Assembly: GCA_903851415.1 (NCBI GenBank)
Contig: CAINOE010000211.1
Location: forward strand, 1 to 64,000
From: an uncultured Rhodopila sp.
GTDB lineage: Bacteria; Pseudomonadota; Alphaproteobacteria; Acetobacterales; Acetobacteraceae
Length of the DNA: 64,000 bases
Direction: 5' to 3'
Shown here in pieces: positions 9,254-17,098 of the stretch. A program made the position numbers and the translations under genes. The notes under the pieces are model-generated. The model was not told the origin of the DNA. It made no database searches and worked only from the letters and a program-made list of their open reading frames with translations. How positions within the stretch are numbered: position 1 is the stretch's first letter; each line of letters starts with the position of its first letter.

Positions 9254-9748
9254 TCATCTGAACGCAGCCTCAACATCCCCAAGCGTAACCATCAGCATCA
9301 TCGGATCAAGCGGCGACACGTCAAACCCCAGCGCCAAATAGAACGCCTTCGCCTCCTCCGACACCGCATGAACCACAATCCCCCGAATCCCGATCGTATC
9401 CGCCGCCTGCATCACCCGCCCGGCACAGTCCCGAAACAACGCCCGACCCAGCCCGCGCCCCTGCCACAAGCGATCGATCGCCAGCCGCCCCAGCAGCACC
9501 ACCGGTATCGGGTTCGGCATATTCCGGCGAAACCGCCCGAGCGCGCTGTCCACGCCGATCCCGCCCGAAGCGATGGCGTAATAAGCGACGACCCGCCGCC
9601 CCTCGGCGACAACGAAGGTGCGGCTCGCCCCGCTCGCCTGATTGCCGCGCGCCCGGCGCTTCAGCCAATCATCGAGCGAAGCCACCCCGGAGGCGAAGTC
9701 CGCCAGTTCGTGCGCCACACCAAGCGGTTCCGGTGCGGAGAGCGGCAC
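9254..9748 (-). CDS. tacT: GNAT acetyltransferase, TacT-type toxin
   Basis: 164 aa from a GTG start 2 bp after the stop of the antitoxin gene. GNAT fold with the acetyl-CoA loop motif DRLWQGRGLGRALF (Q/RxxGxG/A), N-terminal LDDWLKRRARGNQ and C-terminal EEAKAFYLALGF, all typical of the TacT/AtaT toxins that acetylate the amino group of charged tRNA. TacT-like proteins are encoded just after a DUF1778 antitoxin, as here. Complete; activity is inferred from family. Confidence 0.85.
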   Translation of the reverse strand: MPLSAPEPLGVAHELADFASGVASLDDWLKRRARGNQASGASRTFVVAEGRRVVAYYAIASGGIGVDSALGRFRRNMPNPIPVVLLGRLAIDRLWQGRGLGRALFRDCAGRVMQAADTIGIRGIVVHAVSEEAKAFYLALGFDVSPLDPMMLMVTLGDVEAAFR

Positions 9749-9750
9749 GC

Positions 9751-10032
9751 CTACTCCCAGGGCGCCGGCGTTTGCAGCGAACGCCGCAGCCTCTCATTCG
9801 GCCGCGGCGGTTCATCGAGACGCGCCCGAAACGCCTCGAACGCCTCCGCCCCGGCGAGGAACAGCGTCTGGTCCAGCAGCGCGTCCTCCGCCGCCCGGCG
9901 GGCCGCTTGCAGCACAAACTCGGTCTTCGTCTTGCCCGTAAGCCGGGCGGCACGGTCGATCAGTCCCCGGTCTTCCGGCTTGATGCGAAGATTAAGCGTG
10001 TCGCGGCGAGCGATCAGCGTCGGGTTGGGCAT
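9751..10032 (-). CDS. tacA: DUF1778 (TacA-type) antitoxin
   Basis: 93 aa. N-terminal ribbon-helix-helix region TLNLRIKPEDRGLIDRAARL followed by TGKTKTEFVLQAARRAAEDAL, the DUF1778 signature, and a C-terminal toxin-wrapping part (FRARLDEPPRPNERLRRSL). The start is fixed by GGAGG at 10038-10042, five bases before the ATG; the in-frame ATG at 10044 overlaps that site. It neutralises the adjacent GNAT toxin and should repress its own promoter. Confidence 0.87.
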   Translation of the reverse strand: MPNPTLIARRDTLNLRIKPEDRGLIDRAARLTGKTKTEFVLQAARRAAEDALLDQTLFLAGAEAFEAFRARLDEPPRPNERLRRSLQTPAPWE

Positions 10033-10060
10033 ACGAACCTCCATCGACGGTTCGTAGCAC

Positions 10061-10071
10061 GGCGTAACGCC
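10061..10071. promoter_or_regulatory. Putative TacA operator
   Basis: Short palindrome GGCGT-A-ACGCC about 30 bp upstream of the antitoxin start, with a related CCTTACGCC at about 10092-10100. Ribbon-helix-helix antitoxins usually bind repeated short palindromes here. Suggestive only. Confidence 0.35.
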
Positions 10072-10201
10072 AGCGTCATTACAAATCTGCGCCTTACGCC
10101 ATGATCGAGTTCCCCATATCTCCGGCCGCTCCAATCCCCGATCGCCCTCCCGGCGATTCAGTGCCGCCGGCCGGCGCGCTGGCCGCTGACCACCGCGAAA
10201 C

Positions 10202-10762
10202 TCAAAGCCACCGCACAAAGCTGCCGGTATCGGCGACCTGTTCCGGCGCCGGAGGCACCGCCTTCGGCGTGCCCAAATACAGAAACCCCACGATCTGATC
10301 CTCATCCCGCAGATCGAGCTCGCGATGCAGCCCGCGGTCGTACATGAACCACCCCGACCGCCAGATACCGCCAAACCCCAGCGCCTGAGCCGCCATCTGC
10401 ATCGCCATCACCGCGCAGCCGGCGGCCAGTTGCTGATCGAACACCGGAACGAGTTCGCTCGGCCGCGGTGTCGAAACGACCACGATCACCATCGGCGCCC
10501 GGCCCGGCATCCGGATCGACCGCTGTATCACATCGTCCGGCTTGCCCGCAGCGATGGCCGCGCGCTGCATGATCGCCCCCAGCCGCTGCAACCCGTCGCC
10601 TGCCGCAACGATGAAAGCGTAAGGGCGCAGCCGCTGGTGATCCGGCACCCGCAACGCCGCCTGGATGATCAGCTCCAGCGCCTCGCCCTGCGGCGCCGGC
10701 AGGCCGAGCGCGCCGCAGGACTGCCGTTGCAACAGAAACCGCACCTTATCCGTTTCTTGCAT
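10202..10762 (-). CDS. Nitroreductase family protein (YdjA-like)
   Basis: 186 aa, short for nitroreductases but right for the YdjA/TdiD subgroup of FMN enzymes. Motifs: RQSCGALGLPAPQGEAL near the N-terminus (FMN phosphate side), ALRVPDHQRLRPYAFIV, and C-terminal GFGGIWRSGWF...IVGFLYLGTP. Its start overlaps the end of the ABC ATPase gene by 17 bp, so it is translated as the last gene of that operon. It probably reduces a small substrate with NAD(P)H in the cytoplasm; which one is unknown. Confidence 0.82.
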   Translation of the reverse strand: MQETDKVRFLLQRQSCGALGLPAPQGEALELIIQAALRVPDHQRLRPYAFIVAAGDGLQRLGAIMQRAAIAAGKPDDVIQRSIRMPGRAPMVIVVVSTPRPSELVPVFDQQLAAGCAVMAMQMAAQALGFGGIWRSGWFMYDRGLHRELDLRDEDQIVGFLYLGTPKAVPPAPEQVADTGSFVRWL

Positions 10763-11750
10763 GGAGTCTTTCTCTCAAGGAATGATGCCCCCAGTCGATC
10801 GGGTTCTCGATACGCTCGCCCCGCCGCAGCCGCTCCCGCACGCCGAGCAGCGCCGCGTCGATGTCCTCCAACTGAACCAGGACGGCCTTTTCGGCCTCGC
10901 TCGTCGTAATGACATCGGCAACGCGCCCGTTGCGAATGATCACCCGGCGATGCCCCAGCAGCGCAAGCAGCGGATCGTGCGTCGAAACCAGAACGATCTT
11001 GTCCTCCGACACCAGCAGATCCAGCGCATCCCTCCTGTTAATCCCCGCATTTTCAATCTCATCTATCAGAACGATCGGCGATTCGCTGAGCAGCGCCGCA
11101 TCGGCGATCATCAACGCCCGCGACTGGCCGCCGCTGAGCTGGGTCAGCGAAACGTCCGGCCCGAAACGTTCCCCGGCCAGCGAATTGGCGATCGCAATGA
11201 TCCGGCCGGTGACACCGCTGCCGGGGTCGATCTGGCGGCAGGCGGCATGCATGTCCAGGAACACGCCCACGGTCAGGTCCACAACGAAATTCATGTTCTG
11301 CGACAGTTGCGCCACCAGCTTGCAATCCGGAGCGAACCGCTGATCCGCCGTCGGCAGGGCGCCATTCAGCAGGATACGCCGACCGCTCGGCGTATCGCCC
11401 TGCGCCAGGCACTCCACGTCGGCGAGCAGCCGGCTTTTGCCGGAGCCGGTCGGACCGACTATGCAGACGATCTCTCCGGCTTTGACCACCAGCGCATCGT
11501 GGCCGGCGCGGCCGTCCTTGTCATGGCCGCCCTCGATCGTCAGCGTGTGGATCGCGGTCCGCGCCGCGGCGGGACTGGTTGTTCCGGCATCGATCAGCAA
11601 CTGCAGATGCGCCGAAAGCTGCTCCCGGTCCAGGCCCATGTCCTGCAGCGCGGTTTCCGAAAGTCCGGCGATCCACCTGTCGATTGCGATGCCGGCGGGG
11701 AAATCCGGCAGACCCAGGCCGGACAGAAACGCCGCGACACGCGGGTTCAC
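10746..11750 (-). CDS. ABC-type ATPase without permease partner
   Basis: 334 aa from a GTG that overlaps the stop of the GTPase gene (GTGA). Residues 1-75 are a helical domain I do not recognise (FLSGLGLPDFPAGIAIDRWI onward). The ATPase core follows: Walker A GPTGSGKSR, Q-loop area AQLSQNMNF, signature LSGGQSRALMIADA, Walker B PIVLIDEIENAG and switch His in VLVSTHDP. The Walker B carries an extra acidic/Asn stretch (EIENAG) rather than EPTSGLD, as in non-transport ABC proteins. No membrane component is encoded nearby. Likely a mechanochemical or assembly ATPase working with the GTPase. Confidence 0.78.
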   Translation of the reverse strand: MNPRVAAFLSGLGLPDFPAGIAIDRWIAGLSETALQDMGLDREQLSAHLQLLIDAGTTSPAAARTAIHTLTIEGGHDKDGRAGHDALVVKAGEIVCIVGPTGSGKSRLLADVECLAQGDTPSGRRILLNGALPTADQRFAPDCKLVAQLSQNMNFVVDLTVGVFLDMHAACRQIDPGSGVTGRIIAIANSLAGERFGPDVSLTQLSGGQSRALMIADAALLSESPIVLIDEIENAGINRRDALDLLVSEDKIVLVSTHDPLLALLGHRRVIIRNGRVADVITTSEAEKAVLVQLEDIDAALLGVRERLRRGERIENPIDWGHHSLRERLHARNG

Positions 11751-12442
11751 GGGCTGTCCTCGAAGCTCATTTTCCGCACGTTGCCGCGCTGATAGTTTTC
11801 CCCGATGGCGGTTTCGCCGACGCAATAGGAGCACACCGCGGAGGGCATGGAAAAGCGCAGATGGTGGTGCTCCAGCGTATCGATCCGCGGCGCGGCATCG
11901 ATACGGAACGCCAGATCCATCGCACCCTGGCCGGTGATCCCGTTGCACCAAACCACCGGAGCGCGCGGGTTGGCGAGGCGCACGTTGTAAGCGAACACCT
12001 CGCGCTCCGCCTGAGACACGATATCCCCCTTCGTGATCGCAACGACATCGGCCAGCCGAAGCATGGGGCCGATCTTCCGGGGGGTGTGGATTCCGGCGAG
12101 GTTGTCGACAACGCAGATGGCGAGGACGCCTTTGATGTGCGGCGAGCAGCGGTTGCACAGCCCGGCGGTTTCGACGATCAGCACATCGAATCCGCTGCCG
12201 CGGCCCCAGGCGACACAGTCGTCGATGTTACTGACAAAGTAATGATCAGGACATAGACCCCCGGACAGACCAACCCGCACGGGCAGCCCCAGCGCGGCGT
12301 AGGCGGCATCGTCGGTGGTGGACAACGCATCGAACTTCGCCACGCCCACCTGCGCCCCGTCGTTGCGCAGCCGTGCGGCCACTTTCAGAAAAAGCGAAGT
12401 CTTGCCGACGGAAGGCGGTCCCGCAACGGTTACCAGGCGCAT
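11747..12442 (-). CDS. HypB/UreG-like GTPase with two CxxC motifs
   Basis: 231 aa. P-loop GPPSVGKTS, a switch/Walker B region ETAGLCNRCSPH containing a CxxC, base-recognition motif TKGD, and a second CxxC in CSYCVGET near residue 205. The arrangement is that of the SIMIBI metallochaperone GTPases (HypB, UreG, CooC relatives), which move Ni or other metals, though the Cys positions differ from HypB. The ATG overlaps the stop of the upstream solute-binding gene by one base and the stop overlaps the ABC ATPase start, so the three proteins are co-translated. Probably metal or cofactor handling. Confidence 0.75.
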   Translation of the reverse strand: MRLVTVAGPPSVGKTSLFLKVAARLRNDGAQVGVAKFDALSTTDDAAYAALGLPVRVGLSGGLCPDHYFVSNIDDCVAWGRGSGFDVLIVETAGLCNRCSPHIKGVLAICVVDNLAGIHTPRKIGPMLRLADVVAITKGDIVSQAEREVFAYNVRLANPRAPVVWCNGITGQGAMDLAFRIDAAPRIDTLEHHHLRFSMPSAVCSYCVGETAIGENYQRGNVRKMSFEDSP

Positions 12443-13455
12443 CAGGCGCGGCTCCAGGCGGCGAAGAACAGGCGTGTCGCGATCATGGTTTCTTCCGTCA
12501 TGTCATGTGTCCGGGTGTAGTCCCATCCGAGCCAGTCGAGCGTCGCACCCTCCGGTAAGGGTTGCGGTCCGTCCGCCCAGACCGCCGGGTAGCGGTTGCG
12601 CGCGAGCGCCGCCGCGCAGGCGTCGCCGCAAACGAAATCAAGCAGCGGCTGCACCCGGGCCCGTTGCGATGAGGACACGGAAAAGCCCATCGGCATGACC
12701 AATGCGCCATCGTTCGGCCAGACCACCGCGGTGCGGTCCCGGCGCGGGCAAATGTCCGCTTGCATCCACGGCATGATGGAAATCGCGCCGCCCTGCGGGT
12801 GGTTGGTGCCGGCGAAACGTGAAGCGACCGTGTTGTGCAGGATCGCGCGGGTGTTGCCGGCAAACGCCCGCACCCCGGCGGCGCCGAAACGATGGTAGAG
12901 GTAAAGCAGCAGATAGTCGTTGCAATCCGGATAGGTTCCGTCACTGGGACGCTTCCAGCCGCCGAACACGATCTGGTCTTCGTAGACCGGATCGAGCAGA
13001 TCCTCCCACCCGCGCGGCACCGGCCTGCCACCCAGTTTGCGGTTGTCGATCAGGAACACCCACGGAATGATGGCGAACACCGAGAACAGCCCTTCCGGAT
13101 CGATCAGCCCGGCGGCTGCCGGATGGGTTGGCCGAGGCGTGGCGGCGGCGTGTCCGGCCGCACGCAGGCGCTTCTGGAACGTTACCGACAGCACATCGCG
13201 CGTGAACGGGGTCAGCACCATGTTCGGAAAAGCCGCCATCGGTTCGGCGCGCGCCAACGCTTCGAAGGGCGCATACCATTCATTGCCTTTGACAAAGCAA
13301 ATCCCGCGGCCTCCGGCAACGGCAGCGGCCTGATCCAATCCGGCTGTGAAGCCCTGGCGCAGCGGAACCGGCATGCGTCCGAGAAAGTCAAGCGCAGCCA
13401 GATGCGCCACCGCATCGTCGTGGTCGCCGAGACATGTCAGCCGGCGGTGCAGCAT
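12442..13455 (-). CDS. Solute-binding-like protein without signal peptide
   Basis: 337 aa. The body looks like a periplasmic-binding-protein type II fold of the ferric-iron group (WEDLLDPVYEDQIVFGGWKRP, then NDYLLLYLYHRFGAAGV, AISIMPWM). The N-terminus (MLHRRLTCLGDHDDAVAHLA) has no hydrophobic signal, so the protein should stay in the cytoplasm. Cysteines occur in ADICPRR and VCGDAC. It is followed without a gap by the GTPase and ABC ATPase. A cytoplasmic binding protein could sense or carry an anion or metal for the GTPase. Function not known to me. Confidence 0.65.
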   Translation of the reverse strand: MLHRRLTCLGDHDDAVAHLAALDFLGRMPVPLRQGFTAGLDQAAAVAGGRGICFVKGNEWYAPFEALARAEPMAAFPNMVLTPFTRDVLSVTFQKRLRAAGHAAATPRPTHPAAAGLIDPEGLFSVFAIIPWVFLIDNRKLGGRPVPRGWEDLLDPVYEDQIVFGGWKRPSDGTYPDCNDYLLLYLYHRFGAAGVRAFAGNTRAILHNTVASRFAGTNHPQGGAISIMPWMQADICPRRDRTAVVWPNDGALVMPMGFSVSSSQRARVQPLLDFVCGDACAAALARNRYPAVWADGPQPLPEGATLDWLGWDYTRTHDMTEETMIATRLFFAAWSRA

Positions 13456-13834
13456 GGCTTTGTTCCCGAGGTTTCAAGGACCCGTCCTTCAAAAATCGTG
13501 CCAGCGCCTGGACGGCCCACCAAAGCCCGCTAATGCACCCGACCGAACGATCCGCGGGAAAACGTCCCGTTCCGTGCATTCCGCAACGTCGGATCGGAAT
13601 TCGACCTGCAAGCGCTGCGCCTAGACCGATGCCGATCCGAGCGGCTGGCTGCAGCCGGGATCTCTGACGAACTGATAGTTCGGCCGTGATCCGGACAGAG
13701 CTGACCCTTGGACGAAAGCAGGCAAATTCGGGCCATTTCCCACCGCCGCCGCCTGTGGAACATTCGAATCTCCGCCTCATGATGATTGCCTCCGGGGCAA
13801 ATGTCCCGCCTCGGTGCCCTTCCGCCGCAGTTTT
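13456..13834. other. Gene-free stretch upstream of the solute-binding-like gene
   Basis: No convincing gene on either strand. The one clear structure is a palindrome with arms CGAACT/AGTTCG around GAT at 13668-13682. The stretch presumably carries the promoter for the four-gene minus-strand operon starting at 13455. Confidence 0.5.
13668..13682. promoter_or_regulatory. Palindrome, possible operator
   Basis: Perfect 6-bp inverted arms CGAACT and AGTTCG separated by GAT, about 215 bp upstream of the solute-binding-like gene. It resembles a LexA box of alphaproteobacteria (GAAC-N7-GTTC) but the spacing here is five, so that assignment is not supported. Confidence 0.35.
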
Positions 13835-14857
13835 TCAGACGATCCAACGGTCGTGCGCAAACGCTCCCCGCTGCCGCGCCAGACTGTATTCCACCACATG
13901 CGCGACGATCTGCGTCCGGCTGTACCCGAGGCGCGCCCCGGCAAGCCCGATCGCCCCGCGGACCCCGAGATAGCAGCAAATATTCATCTCGATCAAATAA
14001 CGCCGCCCCGTTGCCGGATCCCACCGATAATCCAGGCGGAAATAGTCGATCGGCCCCAATGATGACCACACCGTCTGAACATCCTGCTCGATCGCAGCCG
14101 CAGTCGCCGCATCGATATCAATCAGTTCATTGCCAAGTCGATCCTCTGTCTTCAGATCGGCCGTGAGGATGTTGCCGATCTTGTCGGAGCGCGGAACGAC
14201 GTGGCCGAGAATAAGATAGGGCGAGTGCCCGATGACCGGCACAGTCAGGTCGATGCCCGGGCAAAACCGTTCGACAAGAACTTCCTTGCCGCTGGCATGC
14301 AGCCCCGCTGCCACCCGTGCGGCACCGGTCCATGTGTCCTGCAACGACTCTTCGGTCACGCCTTCCGAGGCGGCGCCAAAACGGTCCTTCACGAAATACG
14401 GGCCGGCAAAATTCACTGGCGGCAGGGGATCTCCGGGACGATAGACGCTTCCCGGTGACACCGGCAGCCCGAGACCGGCGAAGGCCAGTTTGCTGAGGTA
14501 TTTATCCTCCGCCAGAGCGCGAATATTGGGGGGTGCTCCGAGGCAGGGCAGGCGCAAATACGTGCAGATTGCCGGCACCAGCAATTCCGGGTTCCGGATC
14601 GGCATCCGATTAAGCAACGAAAATACGAAATCGGCGTTGCCGCCCGCCATCATCGCGGTATATGGCTTCGAGCTCGAAGATACGCGATAGCCGATGTCGC
14701 GCAACGCCTCGAAGATGCGGAAATGGTACTCCGCATAGCCGAAAGCAGTATCCTCGGGCTTCACTGTGTAGAAAGGGTCGTCCGGCGCGAACCTGGCGAG
14801 GTAGAGGATACGCGTGTCGCTCGGGGCAGCGGGCCAAAGCAGCGGTGGTGACGTCAT
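13835..14857 (-). CDS. ATP-grasp ligase (D-Ala-D-Ala ligase-like)
   Basis: 340 aa. Start placed at MTSPPLLWP; the frame is open for a further 78 bp with no good start. ATP-grasp features: a phosphate-binding strand FAGPYFVKDRFGAASEGV, ERFCPGIDLTVPVIG, and the metal-binding RRYLIEMNICCYLGV near the C-terminus. Similar to D-alanine-D-alanine ligase-like proteins of unknown substrate that join a carboxylate to an amine. It lies upstream of the solute-binding/GTPase/ABC cluster on the same strand but is separated by 379 bp, so co-transcription is uncertain. Confidence 0.72.
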   Translation of the reverse strand: MTSPPLLWPAAPSDTRILYLARFAPDDPFYTVKPEDTAFGYAEYHFRIFEALRDIGYRVSSSSKPYTAMMAGGNADFVFSLLNRMPIRNPELLVPAICTYLRLPCLGAPPNIRALAEDKYLSKLAFAGLGLPVSPGSVYRPGDPLPPVNFAGPYFVKDRFGAASEGVTEESLQDTWTGAARVAAGLHASGKEVLVERFCPGIDLTVPVIGHSPYLILGHVVPRSDKIGNILTADLKTEDRLGNELIDIDAATAAAIEQDVQTVWSSLGPIDYFRLDYRWDPATGRRYLIEMNICCYLGVRGAIGLAGARLGYSRTQIVAHVVEYSLARQRGAFAHDRWIV

Positions 14858-15009
14858 ATTGGCAGCCTGTTCCCTGCGATCGGTGTGGTCAGCGGCACTG
14901 CACGCGGCATGCCGCCGGAGGCGTCCGCGCCGCACCCCGATGCGCCAGTCGCGATATACGTCTGTATATGGCCCGAGGCTTCGCGGCCGGAGTCTTGCAA
15001 GAAATCAAA

Positions 15010-15270
15010 ATGGACCATGCCCACCATCACCATGTGAACGGATCCCGGGTTGCTCCGCGGTAGCCGGACCTGCCGGAAGTGATCAATCCCTGCACGGAAG
15101 AACCCTTCACCCGGATCGCCGTCGGCGACCCGGCCGTCGCGGCGGCAAAGAAAGCATTTCCGTCGCTCGCTCGCAGGGCAACGCCCTGACGAGCCATCTT
15201 ATCCGAGTACTAGCAGCGGCGGAAGGTCATTGCCGATAGGCTGTCGCGGGAAAAGGGCCCGCCGCTGAAA
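15010..15270 (+). pseudogene. Aldehyde dehydrogenase N-terminal remnant
   Basis: Translation from the ATG gives a His-rich start (MDHAHHHHVNGSRVAPR), a stop, then in the same frame PDLPEVINPCTEEPFTRIAV and VAAAKKAFPSLARR, which follow the N-terminus of NAD-dependent aldehyde dehydrogenases. After a frame change the match resumes as RAILSEY, a stop, QRRKVIADRLSREKGPPL. Two stops, one frameshift and loss of the remaining 400 or so residues make it non-functional. It lies between the ATP-grasp gene and the Phn-like transporter, both on the other strand. The rest of 14858-15386 holds nothing I recognise. Confidence 0.75.
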
Positions 15271-15386
15271 GTTGCCGGATGCAGGCCGGCAGGCGCGCGG
15301 CGCTGGGCGGGCAGGGGGCTGCCGGGATCCGGCGCCGGACGACTCACGATGCTTTGCCCGACGCCTGACCGTCATGGGTGGATCCA

Positions 15387-16214
15387 TCAACGGCTGGCAC
15401 CGCCGAGAAACCGGCCGCGCACAAAACCGCCCGCCACGTTGATCCCCGTCACCAGCCCCAGCAGAACGATGATCAGCGCTGAAGCCTCTTGGTATTCAAA
15501 CAGATGGAATGCCGTAATGACCTCCAGCCCCAAGCCTCCGGCCCCGACCATTCCCAGTGTCGTCGCGGCGCGTAGATTGTGCTCCCAACGATACAAGGTC
15601 ACATCCACAAGCCGAGGCAGGATCTGCGGGAGCACCGAAAAACGCAGTACTCCGACACGGGAAACCCCGTGGCTGCGCATCGCGTCACCGGGCGCGGGAT
15701 CGACATGCTCCAACGTTTCGGCAAAAAGCTTGGCCAGCATGCCGGTGCTGTGAGTCGCCAACGCAAGGATTCCGGGCAGCGGGCCAAATCCGACCGCCGC
15801 AACAAACATTACGCCCCAGATCAATCCGGGGACCGATCGGATGCCATTCAGCGCCAGCCGAACCGGCTCGCCCAACCAGGGCTGCCGCACAACGTTGCGG
15901 GCAGCCAGAACAGCCAGAGGCATCGCGGCTATGGCTGCCAAAGCGGTTCCGGCGACACTCATGGCCAACGTTTCCAGCAATGGCTTGCCCCACTGGGTCC
16001 ACCGGCTGAAGTCCGGCGGCATCGCGTCTCCCGCCAATTGCACAATTGTCGGCAATGCGTCGCCGTAGCGACGCAGGTCGAAGGCCCCGCCATAGGCAAA
16101 GGCCCAGCCCAGCACCGCAAATCCAACGCCCGCAACGATCAGCCCGTGACGCTGCCGGCGGCTGACATCCGCGAAGATGGCGTCCAGGTCGCCCTGGATC
16201 ATGCGGGCGTTCAT
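15387..16214 (-). CDS. phnE: PhnE-like ABC transporter permease
   Basis: 275 aa inner-membrane permease with about six helices. It has the BPD-transport coupling region EHVDPAPGDAMRSHGVSRVG, and NLRAATTLGMVGAGGLG, characteristic of PhnE. The start overlaps the phnD stop (ATGA). Last gene of a phnC-phnD-phnE-like operon. No C-P lyase or phosphonatase genes are present in the window, so the transported compound could be a phosphonate, phosphite or another oxyanion. Confidence 0.85.
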   Translation of the reverse strand: MNARMIQGDLDAIFADVSRRQRHGLIVAGVGFAVLGWAFAYGGAFDLRRYGDALPTIVQLAGDAMPPDFSRWTQWGKPLLETLAMSVAGTALAAIAAMPLAVLAARNVVRQPWLGEPVRLALNGIRSVPGLIWGVMFVAAVGFGPLPGILALATHSTGMLAKLFAETLEHVDPAPGDAMRSHGVSRVGVLRFSVLPQILPRLVDVTLYRWEHNLRAATTLGMVGAGGLGLEVITAFHLFEYQEASALIIVLLGLVTGINVAGGFVRGRFLGGASR

Positions 16215-17098
16215 TGCGGTGGCGGAGCCGCATCGGGATTGGCGGCCTGGATCGCCGCGATCCAGCCGCGCACCCGGTCAACATCGGAATCCACTGCCGG
16301 AATGAACGCCTCGGCGTTGAACACCTTCAGCACGGCCGGATCGCTGATGTGGATGAAGCCCTCCCGGACCTCCTCCTTGAAGGCAGGGTCGAGGCCCTGG
16401 CGGAAGGTCCACATATATTCCGGTATCGGCTGCGATTGTTCCAGCACACGCACGGTTTTCGGATCGATCCTGCCCTCGCTCAGCAGGCGCGCGTAGATCG
16501 GCTGCGACAGCCCGCCGGCCGCGACGCGATGGCTTGCAACCGCCAGCGCAACGGCATCGTGCGCGCCCAGCACCCGCAATGTGTAATCCCGTCCGGACAC
16601 CAGTCCGGCTCGCAGCAATTGATAACGTGGCACCCAGGTGCCCGACGTGGAAGCCGGATCGCCGAACGCCACCTCCGCACCGTTCAGATCGGCAAGGCTT
16701 TCGGCCCGGCTGTCGGCAGGCACAATCACCACCGCCGTGAAGGTCGGCCCCACCACGGCGTGCGACGGCCGCGCAAACGGCTCCAGCCTGGCGGAACGGG
16801 ACCGCAATATATACGTTACCGGCCCGAGATAGGCGATGTCGAGCCGCCCGAACCGCAGCGCCTCTCCCGTCGCGGCGTAATCGGAGCCGACGACAAGTTC
16901 CACCGGGATGCCGAGCCGATTTTCCAGATAGGCCCGCAACGGTTCGTTCAGCCGCATCACCGTCGGCGCGGATTCGCCGGGCAGCAGACCGACAACAAGT
17001 TTGTCCGGCCGTCCTTGCGCGGACGCATCGGAGACCGAAAGGCAGGAGGCAAGCAAGGCCGCGGCGAGGACAAAGCGGCGGCTCAATCCGGGGAACAT
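16211..17098 (-). CDS. phnD: PhnD-like phosphonate/phosphite binding protein
   Basis: 295 aa with a Sec-type signal peptide (RRFVLAAALLASCLSVSDA, cleavage near ASAQG). PhnD-family features: VGLLPGESAPTVMRLNEPLR, then GRLDIAYLGPVTYIL, and AFGDPASTSGTWVPRYQLLR, the Ser/Thr loop that holds the phosphonate group. Periplasmic receptor for the PhnCE transporter. The ATG overlaps the phnC stop by one base (TAATG). Ligand not certain. Confidence 0.87.
   Translation of the reverse strand: MFPGLSRRFVLAAALLASCLSVSDASAQGRPDKLVVGLLPGESAPTVMRLNEPLRAYLENRLGIPVELVVGSDYAATGEALRFGRLDIAYLGPVTYILRSRSARLEPFARPSHAVVGPTFTAVVIVPADSRAESLADLNGAEVAFGDPASTSGTWVPRYQLLRAGLVSGRDYTLRVLGAHDAVALAVASHRVAAGGLSQPIYARLLSEGRIDPKTVRVLEQSQPIPEYMWTFRQGLDPAFKEEVREGFIHISDPAVLKVFNAEAFIPAVDSDVDRVRGWIAAIQAANPDAAPPPQ

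Noticed and set aside
13668-13682. LexA (SOS) box
   Set aside because: GAAC and GTTC are present but the spacing is five, not seven.
15010-15063. His-rich 17-residue leader peptide (his operon type)
   Set aside because: No downstream gene on the plus strand for many kilobases, and the following codons match an aldehyde dehydrogenase N-terminus, so it is a pseudogene start.
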